Below are positions 1 to 27,671 of a DNA stretch of 64,000 nucleotides, piece by piece. Source of the DNA: Callipepla californica brunnescens (Eukaryota; Chordata; Aves; Galliformes; Odontophoridae). Where the stretch lies: contig JALIRH010000013.1 of NCBI GenBank assembly GCA_023055505.1, forward strand, positions 6,510,001 to 6,574,000, in the 5' to 3' direction. Position numbers and translations under genes: made by a program. Each line of letters begins with the position of its first letter. Position 1 is the first letter of the stretch. Under the pieces are notes generated by a model. The model had not been told where the DNA came from, did no database searches, and saw only the letters and a program-made list of their open reading frames with translations.

Positions 1-70
1 AAAGACACATAGCCATACTAAAAGCTGTACAAAAATAGAAGTACTTGGACAGGGATTCAAACAAATGAGG

Positions 71-613
71 GTTGCTGTGAAAGTAATGCCTCCTGTTTTA
101 TTCTGTTGGCCCACATCAGAGGCAGATGTTGGTGGGATGGCAGTAGAGGGGCAGCCTTTCCTCCAGTATCCCGGTGTGTTTTGTTGCCGTGACAGATGGC
201 AGCAGAGGGACAGTCTGACAGCGTGGCATCTGACGTGGAAGGGCTGATGAAGCAAAGGGGTGGAAGGGAATTCCTCCATGGGGAAAAAATGGTCCCCACT
301 GACATTCAGCAGCACTTGCTGCAAGATTGTGGAGGCCAAACAGTGGTTGTGAGCACAGTGAGGGGTGGGTGGTGCATTTCAGCTATGGGGACACAGCAGA
401 TAGGAAAGGGGTGATCCTTCTGGGTTTCCTGGAACTAGACAAACCATCAGCTCTGACTGCTACACCACAGCTAAGCTGAAGGCTCCGACTTCCAGAGTCA
501 GACCAGAAAGGACAACCTTTCTGTTGCAACACAGTAACACCAGGGTGCATACTGGTTTTGTTTGGTCTGTTGTAGTTTCCAAGGAAAATAAGAGACATTG
601 CTTTCAGAGCAAT
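71..613 (+). mobile_element. Degenerate mariner-type transposon relic (Galluhop-like, SETMAR-like transposase fragment)
   Basis: The left end, GTTGCTGTGAAAGTAATGCC at 71-90, is matched by an inverted copy at the right end (about 580-613, ACATTGCTTTCAGAGCAAT). They form imperfect terminal inverted repeats of the AAAGTAATGCCTCC type known from chicken mariner copies. Between them the plus strand still reads a shortened transposase-like N-terminus, including KMVPTDIQQHLL at about 287-322 and VVVSTVRGGW at about 343-372, which corresponds to the helix-turn-helix region of SETMAR/mariner proteins. The element is about 540 bp, internally deleted, with no intact transposase. The family name is from memory. 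Confidence 0.7.
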
Positions 614-1760
614 GTACGTACACATAGGAGACACAGGGGAGATATGTATCGTGCAGCACTGCATAAAAAAATCTCTTCAACATCTCCAAGTAAGACCAGC
701 TCAGGGCTAGGCAAAAATGGGCTGCAGGGGGAGAACAGATCTTTGCAGGACTCCAGCCTGAGCAGCCCAGAAAACCAGATGGACTCTTCTAGGAACCCAA
801 TAAAATGGCACCATGGAACTCCAGGAAAAAGCACCCCAGACAGTTCACCTGCAGGCAGGTGTAAGGAGTGTGCTAGACATGGCACAGCAAAGGTCCTTGC
901 CAGCAGAAGAATATAGGACAACTAGCGTTTGAGAAATGCTTCAAGAAATTTCTTAACACTATGAGACTTCAGGCTTTGTGCCCCTTTTCCATCCTGACAA
1001 ATGGAAGGTAGAAAGCATACTGGAGAAAACACTAGCCAGAGACCAGAGCCTGAGGACCAGCCCTACACTGGAGTAGAAAAGGCTGTTGGATGGAGGAGCT
1101 GAGAAGGGGCCTTCTTCAGTTACTGGTCCTCGTTGCCTCAAATACTGTTCAGGATAGTTCCTGTGCTGTTGTAGTGGATTTATGCTGGATTTGTGCCTGG
1201 TCCAAGGAGTATTCTGTGGATGACACCTGGCCATTTCCACTACAGAAAGGCAGGAGCACTTGCACTGCACTTTTCTCATAGATTCATGCCTGGCACTTTT
1301 CTTTGGACATGGTGCAACTGCCTAAATGACTGCACTTCAACTTCTCTCAGTAGTGCTGAGTGAAGGGGCAAGAGGCACAAACTGAAACGGGAATTCCTGT
1401 TTCATCTCAACATGGGAGAACTTTTTTTTTTTCCCCCTGCTCTGAGAAGTGGTGGAGTTACTTAAAGATTTGGCAGGATGAGGCCAACAGCTGCTTTGAG
1501 AGATTTGCACTTCTCGAGCTCCATTCATGATCTTCAGCAGTCTTCCAACCCCAACTGCTCTGATCCTGTAATAATGTGATGCTCTTTATGTAAGGATTAT
1601 TCCTCAGTTCCCCAGCTTTTGCTAGCACACTCTCTTTCAGGTAGGCCGGGTGTGCTGGTGAAGGTCATGCAGTAGTGTTGGAAACATACGTAAGAAAATG
1701 CTAATACCCTTTAGCCAAATCAGGGGAAAAACCAATACTGCTTCACCTTTCCATTTTCAG
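614..1760. other. Unassigned intergenic sequence
   Basis: Between the mariner relic and the candidate exon at 1761. Short open frames exist on both strands but none shows family similarity or convincing splice structure. I see no gene here. Confidence 0.5.
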
Positions 1761-2060
1761 AGTGAGTTCTTGGTGAAGATGAAACGCATGCAACATGAAA
1801 GGCCTTCAGAATCATCCCGTCCACACGCATGTCAACCTGCTGCAGGGCAAATCCAACACCACCACGTCCCAGGGATGCCACGTGCTGCCCTTGAATGGAA
1901 CAGCGTGGAGGAAGGGATGGGAATAAATTCTGAACAGCTAGCTGCAGAATCTATGAAATCAGCAAGGAGATCACAGAACATGATTGAAGAAGTTGCTAGA
2001 AGGTACATTTTTATTACAGTTTATCATTATAATGATGGAGGCACAGTCTTAAAAGAATAA
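1761..2060 (+). CDS. Candidate terminal coding exon of an unidentified plus-strand gene convergent with ATP7A
   Basis: A good acceptor (pyrimidine tract then TTTTCAG at 1754-1760) opens a 100-codon frame ending with TAA at 2058-2060. Two overlapping AATAAA signals follow at 2184-2193 on the same strand. The peptide is hydrophilic (it includes INSEQLAAESMKSARRSQNM), which looks more like protein than random translation, but I do not recognise it. A possible donor, AGAAG|GTACAT at 2001/2002, would make it an internal exon instead. No upstream exon could be assigned within the window. It may be non-coding. Confidence 0.3.
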   Translation, partial: SEFLVKMKRMQHERPSESSRPHACQPAAGQIQHHHVPGMPRAALEWNSVEEGMGINSEQLAAESMKSARRSQNMIEEVARRYIFITVYHYNDGGTVLKE

Positions 2061-2183
2061 GAATTATGAAACTGCATTTTCCTTGATATAAAGAAATGTA
2101 ACAGTACTAAGTTCCATAACAGCATTCTTTTCTCCATTCAAGTTTAAAGCATTAGGATGGAACTTGTTTTAAGCATCATCTGT

Positions 2184-2193
2184 AATAAATAAA
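2184..2193 (+). terminator. Tandem AATAAA poly(A) signals, plus strand
   Basis: TAATAAATAAAAT contains two overlapping AATAAA hexamers (2184-2189 and 2188-2193). They would terminate a plus-strand transcript arriving from the left, about 125 nt after the stop of the candidate exon at 1761-2060. Confidence 0.4.
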
Positions 2194-2270
2194 ATTGCTT
2201 GCTTTCATTGTTTTCTGACAGCTTCACATTCTTTTTCATTTAAAATTTCAAGTGTCTACACTTTTAAAAG

Positions 2271-2276
2271 TTTATT
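2271..2276 (-). terminator. Candidate ATP7A poly(A) signal AATAAA
   Basis: TTTATT on the plus strand reads AATAAA on the minus strand. It is the first canonical hexamer after the ATP7A stop. Cleavage would be expected 10-30 nt further down the minus strand, near 2245-2260. Confidence 0.5.
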
Positions 2277-2307
2277 GGTAAGATTCGGGGTGATATTTAA
2301 AGCCCTC

Positions 2308-2337
2308 TGTGTGTGTGTGTACACATATATATATATT
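2308..2337. repeat. (TG)n / (AT)n compound microsatellite
   Basis: A short TG run (2308-2320) passes into ACACATATATATATAT (2321-2336). It lies just beyond the converging poly(A) signals. Confidence 0.8.
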
Positions 2338-5117
2338 TAAATAAAACAGGTTTTATAAATAGCTATAGAAAACAAAACAAACGAGTAATACGTAATTCCA
2401 TTTGTAACTACGTTTCTGAGAGACATTTTAAATTCTTGAATTCAAGCAGTCTACAAGAGGAGTAAGGGACTTACATATTCAAACATTTACAGTCAAGGAA
2501 ACATTTACCTCCCACATTATTTCACTTGCACTGCACATTCAAACTGAAAAATATTTTGGTTCTTCACTGTAAAGCACCTTTATAAGATAATTTAATCACA
2601 AGACAAGCTTTCTGCAAGTTGGTATTACACACTGGGGGAGTGGGAGGCAGGAGTGGACAGACAAACTGTTCTCAAAGACCTGGACTCTGAATTCCTTAAT
2701 CAGCTATGCAACACTGAAATGCACTGTGTACTGCATTCAATTTCAAAAGACATTTAGACAGGTTTTCTTAAGGAGGAAAACTGGATTGAAAGGGACTTCC
2801 AGGCTCCGCCCTGACCAGTGCTGTTAACTAGAGGCATTGCTTCCTATAAGCTTCTTTCAGAAGTGAAGTTTCTACCCAAACTATCTCTAGAACTGTATTT
2901 TGAAAGAACTGAACAAACCCTAGACGCTGCTTTATCTACCAAGCAGGAATGTGACCCTATGTAACTACTGTGTCTCCTGCAGTAAGAGCACAATGTCTGT
3001 CATTTACAGACCATCTGCACAACAGCAGGGGCTGGAGCAGCACCCCAGCAGAGAAAGTCTCCCCTGAAAGAATGGCAGGATCTGCCTTGTGTCTTCACTG
3101 AGTGACTTAGATGACCCATTATCAGCAAAACTCAGACAATAACATGCAAAACACTTCTTGTTTCATCTACAGAATCTTGCTGACAACAGCACTGAGAATG
3201 AACATGGATTAACAAGACAACTGAAATCTTTGGAAACAGTTTACACAGCCTTAAAGCACTAAAAGCTGCTCGATAGCATCCTGTTGGCCTTTGGGTAAGT
3301 ACCAACTTTGTAAGAAATAGCTCTGTTGTGGAGAAAAACATCTCAGGGAATGGCTCTGCAGTAGTGCATCTCAGAATTTCTTAACACAACATATACATAC
3401 AACCTAAAGAAAGTGAAAACCTGTAGTCATGTAGAGATATTAAGAACTTAGTTCTGAAACAGAAGTATTGTGTTTCTTAAATTAGTGGCAGCAATGAATT
3501 TTGTCATCCTCACTGCAATATAACAAGAATACTGATCTCCTAACAACATAATCCACAGCACAGTTCTGTTGTTTTTACACACCGATACTTTTCCTGTTAC
3601 AAACAAAACAAAAAGTAAAAACTGCTTTTGACTTATGACATGCACTATCTATGCATTCACATCAGACTAAGTTAAAAAATTAGACCATTACAGAGATCCC
3701 TGTCATATTCCGAACTGAATATTACACCTCTAGCGGCAGTATTTGGAATTACATGTTTACACCATTAATTGTATCTTATGATTTAATTCAACAGTATTGA
3801 ACTTAATTGTTTTAGATTGCTGTCTCAACACAAGATTTAAAAACAAGGTTTACTAAGTAACAAACAGGTAGCTACCTACTGGGTGATGAACACCAACTTT
3901 AGTTCTCATTGAGAATATTTTTAATTTTAATATTCACGATTAAATGATCAAAACCTGCATTTTGAGATTTCAGTTCTGTAACAAATGAAATTGGTCTTAA
4001 TTCACAAAGCCTAATCTGAACATCCCAAACTAAAGAGGTCTGGATCGACAGAGCAGATTCTGGACCATACCTGGCCCATTTATCTCTACAGGCAACTGGT
4101 GTTAGTGCAGTAACTGAAAAATAATGAATTCTTTGAGGTTACATATCCCCAGAGACCAAACTGTAAATATTTTAAAGGTAGTCTGTGTGACACCAAACTA
4201 TTCTGGCTTGTTTAAGGAGTGCTAGTTGGTTTTGGCACTAAGCACTGGCTATGCTGCTGCCTTTTTAAAAGCTAAGCATTTCAGTGAATAGCACATCGCA
4301 TTCATACACTCAGATGTTTGCTGCAAGAGACTGAGTTGAGAAAGATCAAGCCTCCCAACCCATTCCATCTTCAAACACACAATCTTTCTAGGAGTGTAAC
4401 TTGGGCAAGGATGTATAGTGTTAAGCCTGGGTACCATGTTAGGAAGCAAACCCAAAATGTCTCAGTCGTCTGTCTAACAGAAATCCAGACAGACAGATGT
4501 TCTGAAGCTAGGAGCGTGAAAAGCTGGAACCAGACATTTATAAAAGAGATGGTGGCATTCGAGAGGAACGTCTTCTGGTACAACGCAGGCTATGGAAACA
4601 AGAGCAGCCCTAGAAATTTTTAAGTAAGGCACATCTATCTGCAAACACAGAACTTTCAGTGTTTTAGAAACATGGTAATTTGCCATTTTTTAAAATACAG
4701 TATTAAACTTGACTGTGCATAAAGGTGTCTGTTAAAAGGCAGGGACACGCATTTCTGCTTCTTTAGTTTCCTTAATTATATCCCGACATTCTGCCAGAAG
4801 ATGCTGCACTTCAGGCTTCACATAAGCACAGCTCTGTTTGCAAGCATCTGCCTCACTGTTTTTTTGTTTAAGCCTAGTTTAAATAATAAAAAAAAAAAGT
4901 ACATTAGAAGGTCACTAGGAATAAACTTATTTCCTACGCTGAAGAAGAAATACCTGTATAGATACAGACTGAACCCCAGAAAGGCATAAAAGCATCTGTG
5001 ATGACGTCCAGAATTGATCTCTGCTTGCACAAACTCGTAAGCAGCTTTTAAGTTGTTTTGATTATTTTTCCTTTTTGTTTCTTCCTTCCTCTCCTCCTTT
5101 TGGGGGAAGCGAGTCTT

Positions 5118-21184
<16,067 letters not shown>

Positions 21185-23754
21185 TGTCAAACTCTACTCA
21201 CGTCTTTTCATCGCTGTTGGTCAAAAAGAATTATATATTTTTTTCTTAAATTAAGAAAAGATATATAACAATCCACTGCGATTTAACAGATGATGCACTT
21301 GGCCACATAGCTCTAGTTTCAAAAGCTGATCACTTAGCAGGAAGGAGGCATTAAGCTACTTGCTCCTATGAATTTTCAGACAGAATTATTCAGACATTTA
21401 TAATTTGCTTTGTGTTACAAGCATTTAATCTCATGCAAGCAAGCTGTGACTCACTGATGTGAGATTAAATTACTGGGAAAAAAAAAGCACTAAGAACACC
21501 AGCTCAATCGAGGACAGCACGTAAAGCACAGAGCCAGAAGATAATTGTGTTTGTCCACATTTAGACCTCTTCTGTATGATCCTATATTAGCAAGAGAAAG
21601 TAGTGTTGGCACTAGTCACAGGGAATAAAACAAGCTTTTTCCACATCTCATTCAGAAATATTTAATTTCTGCTCCTTTTAAATGATCATTATTTTTGCTT
21701 GTAAATAAAAACCCAGAAAACAGAAAAAAAAGTCACTAAACCGAAATGAAATTTGTCTATACAGGAGAAACGAGGACAGAAGAAGAGAATTAGAGATTTT
21801 TTTTTTACCTTTGAAAATTCACTTTTTTTTCTTTACATGAGTGGCTAATGAGCAGGAAAATAATCAGTCAAATGTCCAGCGTTTGGCTGCAGTGAAAGCA
21901 TCAGCAGCTTTGGATGATGAACCCAACAGCTGAAGTTACACATGTACTTAAATGGTTATTACCCTGGGGACTTGTCTTCAAAACCAGATTACAGTAAGGA
22001 AGAAGAGCATTTAATGAAGTTAATTTGTTCTCTCTTTGGTAGCATTTCACAACTGTGCCTGAACGCTTCTGGTTTTGCTTTGAGACACTAAAGCCACACA
22101 TGGAATACTGGAACGTTTCACTGTAGAACCAGATTTACCTCACTGATGCATAAAACCTCCAACTAAATGCTGAAGCTTTGCCACCAAGATGATATTCACA
22201 TGAACCTCTTATCTTAGCTCGTCCACATACACCAAGGTACAGGATATTTTGTAAAAACACTATACAGCTAACTAAGGAAAATGTGCTTTCATTTCACCAC
22301 CTGGCCCTTACTGACCCTACAGTTCTTCCATGAGGAATGCTCAGTCCACAAAGATCAAACAAAGATGTAACTGTAGTTCCACAGTCAGGGAGCAATGAAT
22401 CTTCCCACAAGGCTGAAGTACAGGTAAAGTTTCCAGCAGTACTTGACTTGCAGGGTATTTTGTAAGCACAACAATCAGATGCAGAGAACTGTGCTATCAC
22501 AGCCTGTCATCTTGTACAGTCTGTAGAGAAATGAATTTAAAAGCATTTCAGATTGATCATAAACTTGGAACTGCCCTGACAACTGCACTATTACTGCATT
22601 TAGAAGAAATGTAAGTAAGGAAAACAATATAGGCGAACTGCTATCTAAAATCAACACAGGTTGGTAAGATACGTTGCCTTGGATGAGCTGACATACAAGC
22701 ACAGGACAGCCTGCAGCTCCTGCCTGCCCCCTGGGCTGCGTCAAGCTACAGTGGGTTATATCCATTTATAACAACCAACAAGGATACAGTGTTAGTCTTT
22801 TCTACTCATCTGGTGTCAGCAACCACACCCGCAGATTCAGTAAAGTAACATTCTTAAACTGTTCCCAATACCTAACAGCATTCCTATTTGTTTTAATGCA
22901 TAGGTGAGAATTAGCTGTTTATATATAGAGAGAAAACACTATAAATACTTAAAAAAAACCCAACCCAAATAGCTAGTATTATTACAGTGTGATGAGGAAA
23001 AACATTGCCTCCATTTTCTGAGGTTCCTTCCTCATCTACTCCTCATCCTACATACAATCAGTTCCACCACTTTTCATTCAGCCTCATGTTCCCCACTTAA
23101 GAGGTAGCACATGGAGAAGGAAATAGCAGTTACAGTCTGCCCTACTGGGCTCTTAAACCTAAATAAAGTTTGTAAGTTTGATTGCAGTGATTCTGAACAT
23201 GGATAGCCACGATGGGATCACAGAGCACACTGAAATCCTATCATATCAAGAGGATTTGATATGCATTGTTTTGTACAGAAACAGTTCTTCCTTTAAAATA
23301 AAACATAACCTGCTAGTGTTTGGATTTAATTAATACATCAGAACCAATCATGTTTCATTCATTTCACTGCCCCAGGGAGGGGTTTGTGTGTGTTTGTTTG
23401 GGCTTTTTAAGAGTGTTCTCTTAGAACAACCAATTGGGGCACCACGCCATTAAGCGCAGTGCAAACACAGCAGAGAAAATCCCCACCTTGAGGGAGCTGT
23501 AATTCAACCGCGCACAAAGCAAAACGGCACAAATTAAAGATGGGATTCATGAATGCCAAGGTGTCTGCGTTGCCAGCACTCCTGATACTTGTAAGAGACT
23601 TGCTTTCTGAGGAAAGGATGACGTTATCACATAGGGAACGTATACACACTCCCTTCTTCCTCCTGTTACAATATTCCCAGAAAAATAACAATTTAAAAGC
23701 TAACACCCGTGACTGTGTTCTGCTGATTCGATGCAGTCCAGGATACAGCTGTCT

Positions 23755-24060
23755 CTCTGTGCTGTGAGGGCACACTGCTGGCTCACATCCAGCTCACCAT
23801 CCACCTGTACCCCCCAGGCCCTCTCAGCAAGCTGTACTCAATCCTGTAATCCCCGAGCTTGTACTGACACCAGGGGCTACCATGAGCCAGGTGCCAGACC
23901 TTGCACTTGGACTTGCTGAACGTCAGGAGGTTCTCCTGGGCCCACGGCTCAGCCTGTCCAGGTGTCTGAGAATGGCATCCCATCCCTCGGGCGTGTCGAC
24001 CGCACCCCGCAGCTTGGTGTGATCCACAAACTGCTGAGGGTGCACCTCAGCAATCTTTGT
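23755..24060 (-). mobile_element. CR1 LINE fragment, antisense to plus strand
   Basis: The plus strand carries the reverse complement of CR1 ORF2 3'-region sequence. Recognisable blocks are CCAGACCTTGCACTTGGACT, TGAACGTCAGGAGGTTCTCC, the CAGCCTGTCCAGGTG block and CACAGCTTGGTGTGATCCAC-like text. It is diverged and frameless, a relic in ATP7A intron 1. Confidence 0.8.
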
Positions 24061-25071
24061 GTGCTACAGCAACGGTTTGAACTTAGAACTTCTAGCTTAA
24101 TGCACCCGGTACCGGGAGCTTGATGAAATACGCCTATGTACATAATCTGTCGTATGCAGAGTCTTGTTCTGTTTGTAATCCACGTTCCTTGTCACGGTAT
24201 TTGTGACCCACAACACCATCTGTATTTGCTAGTATTATGACTGATCTTTTACTACCTCTAATCGTTGCTGCTACTAATTAGTGACACATTCTTAATATCT
24301 ACTACATATATATGTATTTATATACACTTGTAATATCATAACAGTTTATTATCTGTACATATGCCTGCTTTACTAATTATGTATTTGCTAATGGTAATCT
24401 TCAATAAATAGAAATCTTGAAAGCATAAAGCCTCCACTGCTGCCCTCTCTCTATACCTATAGGCTGAGTGACCCTTTGGGTTGTGACGGTCACGGACACG
24501 TTCTTCCCTGCAAGATGCTAACTTACAGGTCACACGTCGCTGCAGAGAAGAGGAACCCTTGTATTCTAAACCAGGACACAGCTCCATCTGCAGAACATCC
24601 TGACTGCCACTAGGGATTTGACAGTGGAGACAAATGGCACAGATTTCGTCCAACAGCTTTGTTAGAAACCACAAAGCTTCAACTAGTGCTGTTCTGGAAT
24701 ACTATCTAAGGTCCATCTCAGCACTGACTTTGAACACGCTCTGTAAAAGCATCTGTTAATTTACCATATTCCCTAGTGTACTATTTACAGCTTAATATTT
24801 CTAGAAACTCCCACCAGATGTCTTAATTCCTTCATTACTCTTCCACCTGTGTTTTCCAGTATATAAACCAATACTACTTCCTTGTTTGCACATTAACACC
24901 AACGCTGAAGGAGCAGAGCCCAACAATACCCTGGCTTTGCAGCAAGTGCAGAAGCAGTTTGCTACCTGGTGCAGTGACACTTGTCAGGGAACAGGTCGTG
25001 TACAAGGGATAACTAAAACCAAAGCAGTATCTGGGAACAGATGTGTATGGTTTTGCACAAACCAGTTATGG

Positions 25072-25276
25072 TTGGATATTAGGAAAAACTCCGTCTCCAA
25101 AAGAGTGCTGAGACACTGGAACAGGCTGCCAGGGAGGTGACGGAGTCACAGTGCCTGGAGGTGATCCAGAAACACACGCAAGTGGTACTCAGGGACATGG
25201 GCAATATTGGTGGTAGGTCAACAGTTGGACTGGATGGTCTTAGAGCTCTTTTCCAACCTTAATGATTCTGTGACTT
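25072..25276 (+). mobile_element. CR1 LINE 3'-end fragment
   Basis: Typical CR1 tail: GAGACACTGGAACAGGCTGC, a diverged middle, then TTGGACTGGATGGTCTTAGA and a TTTTCCAACCTTAATGATTCTGTG end. Plus orientation, 5'-truncated. Confidence 0.85.
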
Positions 25277-26849
25277 TTCGGCTCTTGTTTCCTGTGCTAG
25301 AATCCAAGCATTTCACCTTCTTCAGCAAAGTCAAGCGGTTTTTTTATTAACCATATGAGGCAACAGAAACTATTCCTACTTCCAACAACTTCTTCCAGTG
25401 GAAAGGAAAGCGTCATGAAGCACAAAGCAGTTGAGCAACTCAGATTCACACCCATAAGCCATTTCTTTGGATGTCCTAACAGCAGTTTTAGTAAGTAAAG
25501 TACTCTGAAGCATGCTAAGGCAAGATGAAGTCAAAGCTGTCAGTTACAACCTCAGACCAAGGAAAGATGAGCAACGTAAAGTAGAAGCTACAACACTGGT
25601 AAAACTCATGTTATGCAGTGCAGCATAACCACGCGCAGAAAACACATTTTGTGTCTGTTCAATGGATCAGGAGGGATATGTAACAGAACTACCGTATCCA
25701 CCCCTCGAAGGGGACAATTTCAGTGTTCACCAAAGTTTTTTTTACACGCATTTTGAATTTACAGCTGCTAAAAGATGCCAGCAAAAGCTGTGCAGCATCA
25801 AACAAGAGCCAGGCACAGAGTCTGTCAGATTTAACTACAGCCTTAGGGATCGATAAAATTTCCACATGGCTCAGTCCTACCTAAAAGCTGTATTTATGGC
25901 ACCAGGATACTTCTGCGATTACGTTAAGTGGAAGAGAGGTACCTGCCCCTAAATGTTTCCAAAAATGTAAGGAAAAAAAAGAACAAAGGAGAGCATAAAG
26001 AGACAAAGCCGCATCGACCTATGAAAATACTGGAGGATGGGTTACAGGGGCCTGGTCTGACAGCAAAGAATGGACTGTTTATTTGTTTTTACTTTCACAG
26101 GCAAACGGTTACATTTAAAAGTCAGACTAGATTCATGAGGCTTACTCAGCAGGGAACTGCACATCTACAATAAATACCTCTCACAGACAGCTGCGTGAGA
26201 CCCTACACAGCGTACGTCACACTGCTCCAGTCTTAAGCAGCTTCTGCTTGGTCAGAAAAATGAGGAAACTGCCCTGAGGGATTTTATTTCTGTAGCAGCT
26301 GGACAACAAAAAACACAAATGGGAAATACAGTATTTCAGTTCTGAGGAGAGTTTTATAACCATTCAAGACAAGTTCTTTTCAAACCCTAACTCTTCAAGA
26401 CAGATTTTTGCAGAACGTGAACGTTCCCCTGGAGGAATCACTGTGAACATCAGAACAGAATATAATTTAGGAAGACTTGCTGTACGAGTGTACCAAGGTC
26501 GGCTGAGGCCTGCCATGCCCGCGCTCGGTCTCAAAACACGATACATAATGCACTACGGGGGTGAAAATCAGAATACGAGCAAGGGGCATGTCATGCCAGC
26601 TCTTACTTTGCTTATTCATCAGCTGCTAAGGAAAAACAAGCTGACGCCTTGTCCCTGCAGCCAGGTACCGCGCTCTTTCTCGGCGGGTTTCTGAGCGATG
26701 CTGCGGTGCATGCCAAGCCGCACTGCGAGCTTCCGATCACCAAAAGCCCCAATCCTGAGCGCTCTGCTGACAGCCACGAAGCCACGCAACAAGTCCTCAA
26801 CTGCACCAACGCGATCTGAGACGACTACACGAAGGACTACAGCTGTGCA

Positions 26850-27300
26850 CTAACGAGAGTTCCGTGCCGTTTCCTGAGCATCGCGGCGGAGCGGCCACAG
26901 CTCGCTGTGTCTCCATCCTCTCAGGAGAAACCCGCCACGCCGATCACCAGAGCGCTGGAAAAGCTCGCAGCGCCGAGCAGCAGCTCGCAGCCGAACGGAA
27001 AGGAGCTGCAAGAGACCCCCGTGCCCCCCCCCCGCCCTTCCGAAGGCGCTTCCCTCCGCCCACCGCCCGGCTCCGCGCCGCGAGCCGCCCGCACCTCCGT
27101 CACGGCGTCCCGGGGGATGAGGCCGCTCCCGGGCAGGCCGCGGCCACACAGCGCACCGAGCGCTGCGCAGCGGCCGCCACGGCAGCGGGCGGCGCCTGCT
27201 CACGTGACACGGCCGGCCGTCACGTGATCCCGGCTCCTCATGGCGGCCCGCCGGGAAGGCGGTGCCGGCGTTCAGCCGCTTCAATTAGCGAAGACCGGCG
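26850..27300 (-). promoter_or_regulatory. ATP7A: CpG-island promoter of ATP7A (inferred)
   Basis: GC- and CpG-rich block in otherwise AT-rich flanks, upstream of the first ATP7A exons on the minus strand and about 350-400 bp downstream of the COX7B poly(A) signal. It contains a C10 run (27024-27033) and two CACGTG E-boxes (27201-27206 and 27221-27226). The long open frames on both strands here come from base composition. The start site is not defined. Confidence 0.7.
27200..27227. promoter_or_regulatory. Paired TCACGTGA (CLEAR/E-box) octamers around GGCCGGCC
   Basis: Perfect TCACGTGA palindromes at 27200-27207 and 27220-27227 are spaced 20 bp start to start. They flank GGCCGGCC at 27211-27218, so the whole 28 bp is nearly self-complementary. 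TCACGTGA fits the bHLH-zip consensus of TFEB/TFE3/MITF and USF. Factor binding is inferred. Confidence 0.6.
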
Positions 27301-27655
27301 GCTGGAAACACGCCGTTCCTCCGAACACCGGCAGGCCGAGCTGCCGACTGCAGCTGGGAGCATCTCGGAAAACAGCTGGATCCAGCAGAAACACACAGCC
27401 CTCTCCGCCCTAAGAGACAGCTCGCTCCGAGGGTGACAGAACCAGCAGCACTGTGGGAAAAGGACCGCAGAGAACAGAAACATCGCAGCCAGAAGGCCAG
27501 CCCGGCTCACAGCGGGATGCCTGCACCGTTCATCTCCACACACAGATCAGGCAGCAAACTATGCCACCTTATGGACCTCTCTGATAAAGGAACAACCAGA
27601 TTACCTGAACAGACTATTACATTTCTTCAGCAGGAGACACAGCGTGAAGAGCCAG
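27300..27655. other. COX7B-ATP7A intergenic spacer
   Basis: Short stretch between the COX7B 3' end and the ATP7A CpG island. No gene seen. It is moderately GC-rich on the ATP7A side. Confidence 0.5.
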
Positions 27656-27671
27656 ACGGGTTTTAAGTATG

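Larger units (their letters stand above)
2271..5117 (-). other. ATP7A: ATP7A 3' untranslated region (inferred)
   Basis: No coding sequence is visible for 2.8 kb after the ATP7A stop codon (5118-5120). The first canonical AATAAA on the minus strand downstream of the stop is at 2276-2271 (TTTATT on plus). Only ATTAAA variants occur before it, for example near 3.78, 3.92 and 2.59 kb. A second AATAAA lies near 2010. A UTR of about 2.8 kb fits the long 3'UTR of mammalian ATP7A. The extent is inferred. Confidence 0.55.
21214..26850 (-). other. ATP7A: ATP7A intron 1 region (no coding sequence seen)
   Basis: Sequence between the start-codon exon (5' end near 21213, acceptor CCAACAG) and the CpG-island promoter. 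Open frames are short and without family similarity. It contains two CR1 fragments (about 23755-24060 and 25072-25276). I could not place the non-coding first exon or its donor with confidence. Confidence 0.6.

Noticed and set aside
23407..23775. 122-codon minus-strand frame in ATP7A intron 1
   Set aside because: No similarity to a known family. It overlaps the edge of a CR1 relic and lacks splice support.
26850..27436. Long overlapping open frames on both strands (up to 190 codons)
   Set aside because: They lie in a CpG island, are rich in A/R/P/G from base composition, overlap each other in several frames and show no family similarity. Treated as promoter sequence.
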